This document shows, piece after piece, positions 26,167-34,680 of a stretch of 56,689 bases of DNA (positions are counted from its first letter, which is position 1; each line of letters begins with the position of its first letter). The stretch lies in assembly GCA_964472905.1 (NCBI GenBank), contig CAYYMI010000010.1, positions 1 to 56,689 of the forward strand, in the 5' to 3' direction. Under the pieces are notes generated by a model, which was not told the DNA's origin, made no database searches, and saw only the letters and a program-made list of their open reading frames with translations. A program made the position numbers and the translations under genes. Source of the stretch: Hellea sp964472905 (GTDB lineage Bacteria; Pseudomonadota; Alphaproteobacteria; Caulobacterales; Maricaulaceae).

Positions 26167-27066
26167 ATGGGTGTCGCGAATTTAGGCTATGTCATTTTAG
26201 AAATGCAAGACCCTGCCGCTTGGGCGAAATTTGCCAAAGATGTATTGGGCTTTGGCGTGGCGAAATCATTCGGAGCCAAAGGGGCTAAATATTTACGCAT
26301 GGATAATGCGCCCTTTCGCTATATGATCCGAAAAGGGGATAGTGACCGCTTTGTGGCGGGGGGCTATCAAATGTCATCCAAGAAAGCCTTTGAGGATCAA
26401 ATTAAAACCTTTGAGAAAGCTAAAGTTTCTGTCTGCCGCGGAGATGATAAAGGTGCTAAGCACCGCGCTGTTAAAGGCTTTGCCTCCGTCACTGACCCGT
26501 CTGGCAATGTTGTTGAATTTTATTACGGCCGAGATAAAGGCGCTGCCTTCAAAGCGGGACATGGCATTAAAGGCTTTAAAACAGGGCGCATGGGTTTAGG
26601 TCATATGGTATTACCTGCCCCTGAGAATAAGAAGACGATAAACTTTTACCGTAAACTTATGGGCTTTGGGGTTTCTGATGATTTGTCGCTCCCTGCTTTT
26701 GCGCCGGGCATGCCCAAACAGCGGATTTATTTCATGCACGCCGATAACCCGCGCCATCATACGCTGGGACTTTACAATTTTCCTAATCCGACAGGTGTTA
26801 TCCATCTCATGGCGGAAATGAATGATATGGATGAAGTAGGTCACTGCATGGACCGCGTTAAACAAGCCAGGCTTCATATTTTTGCCAGTCTTGGTCGTCA
26901 CGCCAATGACGAAATGGTCTCGTTTTATTTCTTTGCCCCAGGTGGCATTGGCTTTGAAGTTGGTTATGATGGAAAGCAGATAAAAGATTGGTCAAAATTC
27001 AAACCCACCAAATCAACAGTCGGGGATATTTGGGGCCATGAATATGACTTCCCTGTTGTTGGATAA
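26167..27066 (+). CDS. hsaC: Extradiol dioxygenase (HsaC/TesB-like, 3,4-DHSA dioxygenase)
   Basis: A type I extradiol dioxygenase of 299 residues with two vicinal-oxygen-chelate modules. The iron ligands of the C-terminal module are His146 (GLGHMVL), a His of the HH pair 197-198 (RHHTLGL) and Glu264 (IGFEVGYD), in the spacing of BphC and HsaC. The enzyme opens the catechol ring of 3,4-DHSA. GGGG lies before the ATG, nine bases after hsaD. The gene order hsaA-hsaD-hsaC, directly followed by ipdAB, makes the steroid assignment much more likely than biphenyl or another aromatic substrate. Confidence 0.92.
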   Translation: MGVANLGYVILEMQDPAAWAKFAKDVLGFGVAKSFGAKGAKYLRMDNAPFRYMIRKGDSDRFVAGGYQMSSKKAFEDQIKTFEKAKVSVCRGDDKGAKHRAVKGFASVTDPSGNVVEFYYGRDKGAAFKAGHGIKGFKTGRMGLGHMVLPAPENKKTINFYRKLMGFGVSDDLSLPAFAPGMPKQRIYFMHADNPRHHTLGLYNFPNPTGVIHLMAEMNDMDEVGHCMDRVKQARLHIFASLGRHANDEMVSFYFFAPGGIGFEVGYDGKQIKDWSKFKPTKSTVGDIWGHEYDFPVVG

Positions 27067-27069
27067 TTA

Positions 27070-27948
27070 ATGAGCTATCCCGTCATAGATAAACGCATGA
27101 GCGTCACCGATATAGTTGGGCAGCTTGAGTCTGGCATGACCATCGGCATTGGCGGCTGGGGGGCTCGCCGAAAACCTATGGCGCTCATCCGTGAGATTGT
27201 TAAATCTGATTTAAAAGACCTAACGATTGCGGCTTACGGGGGGTGCGATATTGGGATGCTGGCGAGCGCGCGTAAAATCAAGAAGCTAATTTTTGGATTT
27301 GTTTCTTTGGATGTTATTCCGCTTGAAGCCCATTTTCGCCGCGCGCGATCAGCTGGCGAGTTCGACGTTATGGAAGTCGATGAAGGCATGTTTCAATTAG
27401 GCCTTAAAGCCGCCGCGCAGAGATTAGATTTTCTGCCTTGTCTGGCTGGATTAGGCACAGATGTGCTCACGCATAATCCCGATATAAAAGTAATGAAAAG
27501 TCCCTATAGCGATGAGAATTACGTGGCTATGCCTGCGATTAAACTTGATGTCGCACTGTGCCATGTCAGCGAAGCCGACCCATTAGGCAATAGCTATATT
27601 GGAGGCCCTGATGTGTTTTTTGATGAATGGTTTTGCCGCGCGGCAGATAAAGCATTCCTGACAACGGAAAAAATTGTCGAGACATCCGCTTTTGATGATG
27701 ATCATAAAATTATGCGCATGCCCATTGAGCGAAGCTTGGTAGCTGGCGTGGCGGAAGCCCCTTTTGGCGCGCATCCCACAAGTAATGGCCCTGATTACGG
27801 TATAGATGTAGCGCACCTCAAAGCTTACTCGGCTACAGCAAAAGAAGGCTGGGAGGGCTATGTCTCCGACTTTGTTGAGGCCAAAAACTATACTGAAAAA
27901 GTAGGCGGAGCAGATCATATTCGTAGTCTACCGCTTCCGGTATTTTAG
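27070..27948 (+). CDS. ipdA: COCHEA-CoA hydrolase alpha subunit (IpdA)
   Basis: A 292-residue protein of the class I CoA-transferase fold. It matches IpdA, which with IpdB opens the last steroid ring (former ring D) by hydrolysing COCHEA-CoA, rather than moving CoA. Family marks include GMTIGIGGWGARRKPMALIR, VDEGMF and a long central region with GLGTDVL. The paired ipdB follows eight bases downstream. In Mycobacterium tuberculosis the same pair is Rv3551-Rv3552, next to echA20 and ipdC, as here. A general CoA-transferase is the alternative, but the neighbourhood argues against it. Confidence 0.9.
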   Translation: MSYPVIDKRMSVTDIVGQLESGMTIGIGGWGARRKPMALIREIVKSDLKDLTIAAYGGCDIGMLASARKIKKLIFGFVSLDVIPLEAHFRRARSAGEFDVMEVDEGMFQLGLKAAAQRLDFLPCLAGLGTDVLTHNPDIKVMKSPYSDENYVAMPAIKLDVALCHVSEADPLGNSYIGGPDVFFDEWFCRAADKAFLTTEKIVETSAFDDDHKIMRMPIERSLVAGVAEAPFGAHPTSNGPDYGIDVAHLKAYSATAKEGWEGYVSDFVEAKNYTEKVGGADHIRSLPLPVF

Positions 27949-27956
27949 GAGAAAAT

Positions 27957-28745
27957 ATGTCTGATTTTTCTCTCGCAGAATTATGTATAGTTGCTGGCGC
28001 GGATGTGTTTAAGGATGAACATCCCGAAGTATTTGCAACTGTCATCGGTCTCGTTCCAAGGCTTGGAGGGTCGCTGGCGAAAAAAACATTCTTACCCGGT
28101 CTTATGATGAGTGATGGCGAATATTATTTTGCGGCTGAACCCGTCCCCGTCGGAAAACGTAATGGCTATAAGCCTAACAAAGAAGGCACAATTGGTTATG
28201 AGCGTGTCTTTGACCTTATCCCAAAAGGCAACCGTCATGCCTTTGTAGGACCAGTTCAAGTCGATAAATATGGACAAATGAATTTGTCGTGTATCGGAGA
28301 TTACGCCGCGCCAAAAGTCACTATGTTGGGGGTTCGCGGTCTTCCCGGAAATACAGTCAATAACCGCACATCCATGTTTTTTGGCAATCACAATAAACGC
28401 GCCTTTATTGAAGGTGAAGTCGATATGGTTTCGGGCGCGGGCTATAATCCAGCGCGTTATCCCAATGGGGTTTATCCCAAAGGCCTTGATCACCGCCGCA
28501 TTGTCACAAATCTATGTGTGCTTGATTTTGAAGGCCCTGACCATGCGATACGTGTTCGCTCCCTTCATCCGGGGGTGAGTTTTGAGCAGGTTCAGGATAA
28601 TACCGGATTTGATCTTATCAGGCCTACAGACCTTGATGAAACACCAGCGCCAACACAGGAGCAGCTCGATATTATCGACCAGCTTGATCCCCATAATTTG
28701 CGCGCGGGCATTTTTAAGGATAACCCATCAGGACGGAGAGCTTGA
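27957..28745 (+). CDS. ipdB: COCHEA-CoA hydrolase beta subunit (IpdB)
   Basis: This is the beta subunit paired with IpdA; 262 residues, near the length of actinobacterial IpdB. It begins SLAELCIVAGADVFKDEHPE and contains GNTVNNRTSMFFGNHNKRAF and GEVDMVSGAGYN, placing it in the IpdB branch of the class I CoA-transferase beta family, which lacks the usual catalytic Glu motif. A strong AGGAGA ribosome site precedes the ATG. Its TGA overlaps the ATG of the next crotonase gene by one base. The two subunits form one heteromeric ring-opening hydrolase in known systems. Confidence 0.9.
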   Translation: MSDFSLAELCIVAGADVFKDEHPEVFATVIGLVPRLGGSLAKKTFLPGLMMSDGEYYFAAEPVPVGKRNGYKPNKEGTIGYERVFDLIPKGNRHAFVGPVQVDKYGQMNLSCIGDYAAPKVTMLGVRGLPGNTVNNRTSMFFGNHNKRAFIEGEVDMVSGAGYNPARYPNGVYPKGLDHRRIVTNLCVLDFEGPDHAIRVRSLHPGVSFEQVQDNTGFDLIRPTDLDETPAPTQEQLDIIDQLDPHNLRAGIFKDNPSGRRA

Positions 28746-29641
28746 TGAATAATGAAACGGTCCCAAAGGTTGAGGTGGATATCGTCTATGAAGAAGACCA
28801 ACCTGTTCTTTATGAGCTAGACGGGTCAGTGGCCTATCTCACGCTTAACCGCGTTAAATATCATAACTCTCAAAACGCCCAGATGCTATATGCCCTTGAT
28901 GACGCGTTCTTTAAGGCCTGCGGAGATGATGATGTGAAAGTCATTGTCTTACGGGCCAATGGAAAACATTTTTCGGCAGGTCATGATATCGGTACACCGG
29001 GCCGTGATTTTCACCAAGGCCGAGACGATCGCCGCTCGATGAATTATAACCATGATAATAAACCCGGGGCTGAAAAAGCCTATGTGCGCGAACAGGAAGT
29101 CTATTTGGAATTTTGCCGCCGCTGGCGCGCCGTGCCAAAACCAACAATAGCGCAAGTTCATAAAGGCTGCATCGCAGGCGGTTTAATGCTGGCTTGGGTC
29201 TGTGATCTTATTATCGCCTCTGACGATGCGTTCTTCCAAGACCCTGTTGTGCAGATGGGATTTCCTGGCGTTGAATATTTCGCCCATCCCTTTGAGCTTA
29301 ATGTGCGTCAAGCCAAAGAGTTTTTGTTATTGGGGGAGCGCTGGTCAGCGGAGCGCGTTCACGCAGCGGGCATGATTAATAAAGTCGTGCCGCGCGATGA
29401 ATTAGAAGCGGCCGTCAAAGATTGGGCAGATAAAATCGCCAAGCAGCCGCGTCTGGCGATGGCCCTGACAAAACAAGCCTGTAATCAGATTGAAGATCTG
29501 CAAGGTAAGCGCTCCGGCATGGATATGGTCTATGGCTATCATCATTTTGCCCACGCCAATAATACTTTGGTGAAAGGCGATTATATTGCCGGCTTTGACG
29601 GTAAAAAAATGGCGGCTAGTAATAAGACAAAAGAGGGTTGA
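28745..29641 (+). CDS. Enoyl-CoA hydratase family protein in the HIP cluster
   Basis: A crotonase-fold protein of 298 residues from the ATG at 28745, which overlaps the ipdB stop by one base; a TTG three bases earlier is in frame but less likely. It has oxyanion segments HFSAGHDIGTPG and HKGCIAGGLMLA and an unusual insertion rich in charged residues (about 82-110, DFHQGRDDRRSMNYNHDNKP). Neither classical catalytic Glu is present (AGGLMLAW and FFQDPVVQMG). It sits between ipdB and ipdC, so it probably acts on a HIP-derived CoA ester, perhaps in side-chain oxidation. The exact step is not visible. Confidence 0.85.
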   Translation: MNNETVPKVEVDIVYEEDQPVLYELDGSVAYLTLNRVKYHNSQNAQMLYALDDAFFKACGDDDVKVIVLRANGKHFSAGHDIGTPGRDFHQGRDDRRSMNYNHDNKPGAEKAYVREQEVYLEFCRRWRAVPKPTIAQVHKGCIAGGLMLAWVCDLIIASDDAFFQDPVVQMGFPGVEYFAHPFELNVRQAKEFLLLGERWSAERVHAAGMINKVVPRDELEAAVKDWADKIAKQPRLAMALTKQACNQIEDLQGKRSGMDMVYGYHHFAHANNTLVKGDYIAGFDGKKMAASNKTKEG

Positions 29642-30700
29642 TTGCACGGCGCCCTCAAAACGCCTTTAACCGACGCGCTCGGTTGCGACGTCCCTGTTAT
29701 TCAAACGGCGATGGGATGGGTATCTACGTCTAGGCTTGTCACCGCCAGCATCGATGCTGGAGCTTTTGGGTTTCTAGCGTCGGCCGTTATGAGCCCCGAA
29801 GAGTGTGAAGCTGAAATCAAACTTATAAAATCAAAATCGGATAAACCCTTTGGCGTCAACATTCATGCGTTCCAAAACGGTATCGATAAGATCATCGATA
29901 TGTGTATTGATTATGACGTTGCGGCGCTGTCTTATGGACGAGGGCCGTCACCTAAAATCGTTGAGAAAGTGAAAGCTGCTGGTCTGAAATGCGTACCAAC
30001 CATTGGGGCGAGTAAGCATGCCGCAAAGGCTGTGGAAATGGGCGCAGATATTTTGGTGTGCCAAGGTCAAGAAGGAGGCGGCCATACGGGATATACCCCG
30101 ACATGGCTTTTACTCGCACAAGTTTTGGATCAAGATTTAGATGTTCCTGTGGTCGCGTGCGGGGGATTTAAAGATGGCCGCGGCCTTGCAGCGGCCCTGA
30201 CATTTGGCGCTGACGGTATTGCTATGGGCACGCGCTTTATGATGAGCTCGGATAGTCCCACGCCAGATGCGACAAAGGCTGAATATCTCAAGTCAGAGGT
30301 CACGAAAATTCCAGTTTCAACGAAACTTGATGGACTGCCTCAACGTATGGTGATGAATGGCCTATTGGCTGATCTGGAAAAGTCTTCAAAATTGGGTATG
30401 CTCATGCGGGCGTTTCAAAACGGTCTGAAATATAAATCCCAAACAGGTATGAGCATGTCTCAGACCGTCAAGACAGCGTGGGGCATGGCAAGCAAAACGG
30501 ATATGACTTTGGGGCAAACTATGATGGCGGGCAATGCGCCAATTATTATTCAGAAAGCGATGGTTGAAGGCAAACCGGATGAGGGCGTGTTGCCCAGCGG
30601 ACAAATTGCTGGCCTGATTGATGATTTGCCAAGCTGCGCAGAGTTGATTTCATCAATCGTGGCGCAAGCTGGAAGTCACTTAAAACGGGTGGGTGCTTAA
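29642..30700 (+). CDS. ipdC: IpdC-type flavin oxidoreductase (nitronate monooxygenase family)
   Basis: A 352-residue TIM-barrel flavoprotein of the nitronate monooxygenase/2-nitropropane dioxygenase family. IpdC works on a hydroxylated HIC-CoA intermediate in steroid C/D-ring breakdown, preparing the ring for EchA20. Family segments are PVIQTAMGWVSTSRLV, the FMN region CQGQEGGGHTGYTPTWLLL, VVACGGFKDGRGLAAAL and GADGIAMGTRFMMS. The start is a TTG directly after the crotonase stop codon, with GAGG upstream. Length matches actinobacterial IpdC (Rv3553), and the order ipdA-ipdB-x-ipdC-echA20 is close to that cluster. Confidence 0.88.
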   Translation: MHGALKTPLTDALGCDVPVIQTAMGWVSTSRLVTASIDAGAFGFLASAVMSPEECEAEIKLIKSKSDKPFGVNIHAFQNGIDKIIDMCIDYDVAALSYGRGPSPKIVEKVKAAGLKCVPTIGASKHAAKAVEMGADILVCQGQEGGGHTGYTPTWLLLAQVLDQDLDVPVVACGGFKDGRGLAAALTFGADGIAMGTRFMMSSDSPTPDATKAEYLKSEVTKIPVSTKLDGLPQRMVMNGLLADLEKSSKLGMLMRAFQNGLKYKSQTGMSMSQTVKTAWGMASKTDMTLGQTMMAGNAPIIIQKAMVEGKPDEGVLPSGQIAGLIDDLPSCAELISSIVAQAGSHLKRVGA

Positions 30701-30701
30701 G

Positions 30702-31460
30702 ATGCCGATTAAAACAGATGTTAAAGATAATATTGCTGAAGTCATTTTCGACCATCCGCCTGTTAATGCCTTTAATGGCGCAATGTGGAATGAAATCCCA
30801 GAGATTATTACATCCCTCGGTAAACGCGAAGATGTGAAAGTCGTCCTGATACGAGCCGAAGGTAAAGGCTTTTGCGCTGGCGTGGACATCAAAGAACTTG
30901 CCGATAATTCTGCGGCCATTGTTGATGTCAATAAAGGGAATTACGAGACGGGGAAGGCTATCCATCATTGCGAAGTCCCCGTTATTTGTGCCGCGCATGG
31001 ATTTATCATTGGAGGCGGCGTTATCATGTGCGGGGCCGCTGATATTGTGATTGCCTCGGATGATGCTTATTTCTCGCTGCCTGAAATTGACCGCGGCGCG
31101 ATGGGCGGCGCAGCGCATTTGCAGCGCATGTTACCTTTGGCCAAAGTGCGCGCGGCGTTTTTAACAGGCGGCAAAATACCTGTTCAGGAAGCTTACCGTC
31201 TTGGCGGCATTGAGAAAGTCGTAGCTAATGTTGATCTTTATAAAGAGGCGCGGGGCTATGCTGAGGTTTTGACGGCAAAATCCCGCGATGCCCTACGGAT
31301 TGCCAAGCAGGCTTTGAACGGGATTGAGCCCTTTGATGTAGAAGCGGCCTATCGCTGGGAGCAGGGCTTTACCTTTGAAATGTATATGCATGAAGACAGT
31401 CAGAAGTCCCGCGATGCTTTCGTCGAAACCGGCAAAGCCGCAGATTTTAAAAAGAGCTAA
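30702..31460 (+). CDS. echA20: EchA20-like ring-opening crotonase
   Basis: This crotonase of 252 residues matches EchA20 (Rv3550), which opens ring C of HIEC-CoA by hydrolysis to COCHEA-CoA, the substrate of IpdAB. Shared marks are DHPPVNAFN, GFCAGVDIKEL, GGGVIMCGAADIVIAS with LPEIDRGAMGGAAHL, and a C-terminal YRWEQGFTFEMY followed by SRDAFVE. The Glu in LPEI is kept. I chose the ATG at 30702, one base after the ipdC stop; an in-frame GTG at 30693 would only add three residues. It is followed by an acyl-CoA dehydrogenase gene. Confidence 0.9.
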   Translation: MPIKTDVKDNIAEVIFDHPPVNAFNGAMWNEIPEIITSLGKREDVKVVLIRAEGKGFCAGVDIKELADNSAAIVDVNKGNYETGKAIHHCEVPVICAAHGFIIGGGVIMCGAADIVIASDDAYFSLPEIDRGAMGGAAHLQRMLPLAKVRAAFLTGGKIPVQEAYRLGGIEKVVANVDLYKEARGYAEVLTAKSRDALRIAKQALNGIEPFDVEAAYRWEQGFTFEMYMHEDSQKSRDAFVETGKAADFKKS

Positions 31461-31462
31461 GT

Positions 31463-32620
31463 TTGGATATTAAGTACACATCTGAACAAAAACGATTTCG
31501 TGGTGAGGTTCGCGACTGGTTAGACGTGCATGTACCCACAACAAGACTGCCTAGCTTTGATACAGCTGAAGGCTTTGAGCTTCACCGAGAATGGGAAAAA
31601 ACACTGGCCAAAGATAAATGGGGCAATGTGAATTGGCCCGTAGAATATGGCGGACGAGGCTTGGACTTGATTTCATGGTTGATTTTTGAAGAAGAATATT
31701 ATCGCGCCGACGCACCATTACGGGTGAGTCAAAACGGTATCTTTCTGCTCGCGCCGACGATTATGGAGTATGGCACAGAAGCGCAAAAATCGCGTTTCCT
31801 GCCTCCTATGGCGTCGGGCGAAGAAATTTGGGCGCAAGCTTGGAGCGAACCGGGAGCCGGATCAGATATGGCTGCTATACGGACAAAGGCTATTCGCGAT
31901 GGCAATGACTATGTGATTTCAGGGCAAAAGACATGGTCGTCCCGCGCTGTCTTTGCGGATTGGTGCTTTGGCTTATTTCGTACAGAAGAGGGTAGTGAGC
32001 GTCATAAAGGCTTGTCAAAAATTTTGGTACCGTTGGACAGCAAAGGCTTAACACGACGGCCGATTGCGCAGCTGGATGGCGATCCTGGATTTGCGGAACT
32101 TTTCTTTGATGAAGTGAGGGTTCCTGTTGAAAACTGCCTAGGTCCTGAACATGGTGGCTGGGGCGTGGCTATGGCGACAGCGGGATTTGAACGGGGGTTG
32201 CTCTTACGCTCACCTGCAAGGTTCCAAGCGGCGGCGGCGCGCTTGGTCAAGCTTTACAAAGCACATAAAGACCGCCTCTCATCTGGTGTTCGCGAACAAG
32301 TTATTCAGGCGTGGATGAGCACGGAACGGTTTTGCGCGGCGACTTATCAATTAGTGGCCCGTGTTCAGGCGGGCGCATCGATAAGTTCTGAGTCCAGCGC
32401 AAATAAATTATTCTGGTCTGAAATGGACAGGCATCTGCACCGTACGGCCATGACGATTATGGGCGCGCAGGCCGAGCTCGAAAGCGGGCTGGACGCGATA
32501 GATAATGGGCGCTGGCTAGATGGGTATATGTTCAGCCTGGCTGGACCAATCTATGCAGGTACAAATGAAATTCAGCGGAACATCTTGGCAGAGCGCGTTC
32601 TCGGATTGCCGAGGAAGTAG
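31463..32620 (+). CDS. Acyl-CoA dehydrogenase, long subunit of first pair
   Basis: This is a 385-residue acyl-CoA dehydrogenase with ...QAWSEPGAGSDMAAI..., SGQKTWSSRA and the C-terminal IYAGTNEIQRNILAERVLG, the flavin-binding end of the family. It starts at a TTG two bases after echA20 (AAGAG upstream). The next gene encodes a shorter relative, and together they look like the alpha2beta2 heteromeric dehydrogenases known from steroid catabolism (FadE28-29, FadE31-32 types), in which the two subunits complement each other. The substrate is probably a CoA ester from HIP breakdown; the step cannot be fixed from sequence. Confidence 0.88.
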   Translation: MDIKYTSEQKRFRGEVRDWLDVHVPTTRLPSFDTAEGFELHREWEKTLAKDKWGNVNWPVEYGGRGLDLISWLIFEEEYYRADAPLRVSQNGIFLLAPTIMEYGTEAQKSRFLPPMASGEEIWAQAWSEPGAGSDMAAIRTKAIRDGNDYVISGQKTWSSRAVFADWCFGLFRTEEGSERHKGLSKILVPLDSKGLTRRPIAQLDGDPGFAELFFDEVRVPVENCLGPEHGGWGVAMATAGFERGLLLRSPARFQAAAARLVKLYKAHKDRLSSGVREQVIQAWMSTERFCAATYQLVARVQAGASISSESSANKLFWSEMDRHLHRTAMTIMGAQAELESGLDAIDNGRWLDGYMFSLAGPIYAGTNEIQRNILAERVLGLPRK

Positions 32621-32624
32621 CGCC

Positions 32625-33521
32625 ATGGATTTTCGTTTTACACAAGACCAGCAAGATTTCATCGACGCGGCGAAAACTTTCTTCGATGGAGAGAATACGG
32701 TAGAACGTATGCGCAATTTAGTGGCAGGCGATGAGGTTGCTAATCTCTGGCCGCAATTTGCGCAGCTTGGGTTGCTCGGCATCTTAGTTCCAGAAAGCGC
32801 AGGGGGGATGCAGCAGCCTTTGGTCGTCATGGCCGGGATTGCCGAAGTGGCAGGCTACGCAGGGTTGTCGGAGCCTTATATTGAGATCGCGGGCATTACC
32901 GTGCCTCACGCAACAAAAGAAGAGCTCAAGGGGCAAATACGGCGTGCGGCGCGAAGTAAGCTGCGCCCTTATATAGATTTATCTCTAACAGAAACCGGTG
33001 AAGCTGTGAGCTCTATTGATCCTTTGCGTAATCTGGTCAAAGCGGGTGGCGATGCCGATGAGAACGTTGAAAGCGTCAATTTCCATGGCGCGGTCCTAAC
33101 AGCGGCGCAACTTATCGGCCTATCAAAACGTATGCTTGATATGTCCGTGGATTACGCCAAAGACCGTCATCAATTTGGCAAGCCGATTGGTTCATTCCAA
33201 GCGGTGAAACATCAACTTGCTAATGTGCATACCCAAATCGAATTTACGCTGCCAATCATACACCTTGCGGCGATAAAGGGTGGGATGGCCGTGCATAATG
33301 CCAAAGTCGCGGCGATTGATACAGCGATGCTGGCGGCGGAAACGGCTATTCAAGTTCATGGAGGCATGGGTTATACTTACGAAGTGGATTTACATCTTTT
33401 CATGAAACGCGCCTGGGCACTTTGCGGGGAATGGGGTGATCGGAATTATCATATGAAAAAATTAGAAGACTACATATTGGAAGGGGACGCAGAGCTCGGT
33501 CCCGGTCATACGTTTAACTAG
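32625..33521 (+). CDS. Acyl-CoA dehydrogenase, short subunit of first pair
   Basis: This protein has 298 residues from the ATG at 32625, well short of the usual 380. The frame is open back to 32520, but that part only reads through the end of the previous gene. It keeps the N-terminal helical domain (FRFTQDQQDFIDAAKTFFDG) and the C-terminal domain with HQFGKPIGSFQAVKHQLAN and VHGGMGYTYEVDLHLFMKRAW, while the middle beta-domain is strongly reduced. This is typical of the partner subunit in heteromeric steroid acyl-CoA dehydrogenases and fits pairing with the 31463 gene. Confidence 0.87.
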   Translation: MDFRFTQDQQDFIDAAKTFFDGENTVERMRNLVAGDEVANLWPQFAQLGLLGILVPESAGGMQQPLVVMAGIAEVAGYAGLSEPYIEIAGITVPHATKEELKGQIRRAARSKLRPYIDLSLTETGEAVSSIDPLRNLVKAGGDADENVESVNFHGAVLTAAQLIGLSKRMLDMSVDYAKDRHQFGKPIGSFQAVKHQLANVHTQIEFTLPIIHLAAIKGGMAVHNAKVAAIDTAMLAAETAIQVHGGMGYTYEVDLHLFMKRAWALCGEWGDRNYHMKKLEDYILEGDAELGPGHTFN

Positions 33522-33530
33522 GAGAAGAAA

Positions 33531-34679
33531 ATGGCTGAAGCTTATATCATTGATGCAACGCGTACACCTACGGGGAAACGGCGTGGGAGCCTACAAGAAA
33601 TTCATGGCGCTGATTTGGCAGCGCATGTCATCAAGGAAATTGTTGAGCGGAACGACATTCCCCAAGACGAATATGATGATGTGGTTCTAGGATGTATTGA
33701 TACTGTCGGACCATTGGCCGGAAATATTGCCCGGACAAGTTGGCTAGTCGCAGGTTATGATTTGATTGTGCCAGGAGTGACGATTGATCGGCAATGTGGA
33801 TCATCGCAGCAAGCTGTGCATTTCGCGGCACAGGCCGTAATGAGCGGCGCGCAGGATGTTGTGATTGCTGGTGGTGTTCAGACGATGAGTAAAATTCCCA
33901 TTGGGTCCTCATTTATCGCCGGACAAACCTTGGGATTTGACCACGTATTTCATACCTCGCCTGGTTGGGTAGATCGTTTTGGCAAAGAGCCGATCAATCA
34001 GTTTCACGGAGCTGAAATGATTGCCAATGATTGGGGCTTTTCCCGCCAAGATTTGGAAAAATATTCTCTTGCTTCCCATCAGCGAGCGGCGCATGCCCGC
34101 GCTGAAGGCTGGTTCGATCGCGAGATTACGCCTATCAATGGGTTGGAACAAGACGAGACCATACGAGATACCAGCTTAGAACAAATGGCTGAGCTTAAAA
34201 CGCTCGCTGAAGGTGGCGTGCTTACGGCTGGTGTGTCAAGCCAGACATGTGATGGTTCATCCGCTGTTTTGATTGTGTCCGCAGACGCGGTGAAAAGATA
34301 TAATCTCAAGCCCCGAGCTCGCATCCATCATATGGATGTCATGGGAGACAGTCCTGTCTATATGTTAACAGCACCGATAGCTGCCACAAATCGAGCTCTT
34401 AAACGTGCGGGCATGACGCCTAAAGATATCGATATTGCTGAATGCAATGAAGCATTCGCGCCAGTTCCTATGGCATGGATGAAAGACACAGGCTTTTCCC
34501 ATGAACAAACCAATGTGAATGGCGGTGCTATAGCTCTGGGTCATCCAATAGGCTCCACGGGCACAAAGCTCATGACAACATTGCTTCACGAGATGGAACG
34601 ACGGGGTTCACGTTATGGCCTTCAGACCATGTGCGAGGGCGGCGGCGTCGCTAATGTAACGATTATTGAAAGATTATAA
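33531..34679 (+). CDS. fadA6: Acetyl-CoA acyltransferase (thiolase), FadA6-like
   Basis: A 382-residue thiolase. The nucleophilic Cys89 lies in DRQCGSSQQAVHFAAQAV, the His in NVNGGAIALGHPIGSTG and the C-terminal Cys in MCEGGGVANVTI (Glu replaces the more common Ile/Val after Cys). In the HIP pathway FadA6 cleaves MeDODA-CoA, the IpdAB product, releasing acetyl-CoA. Position between the two dehydrogenase pairs and after ipdAB-ipdC-echA20 supports this; a general beta-ketothiolase is the alternative. AGGAGA lies before the ATG. The next SDR begins one base after its stop. Confidence 0.88.
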   Translation: MAEAYIIDATRTPTGKRRGSLQEIHGADLAAHVIKEIVERNDIPQDEYDDVVLGCIDTVGPLAGNIARTSWLVAGYDLIVPGVTIDRQCGSSQQAVHFAAQAVMSGAQDVVIAGGVQTMSKIPIGSSFIAGQTLGFDHVFHTSPGWVDRFGKEPINQFHGAEMIANDWGFSRQDLEKYSLASHQRAAHARAEGWFDREITPINGLEQDETIRDTSLEQMAELKTLAEGGVLTAGVSSQTCDGSSAVLIVSADAVKRYNLKPRARIHHMDVMGDSPVYMLTAPIAATNRALKRAGMTPKDIDIAECNEAFAPVPMAWMKDTGFSHEQTNVNGGAIALGHPIGSTGTKLMTTLLHEMERRGSRYGLQTMCEGGGVANVTIIERL

Positions 34680-34680
34680 T

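Noticed and set aside
32520..32624. Upstream extension of the short acyl-CoA dehydrogenase
   Set aside because: The extra 35 residues come from reading through the previous gene; the ATG at 32625 gives the normal N-terminus.
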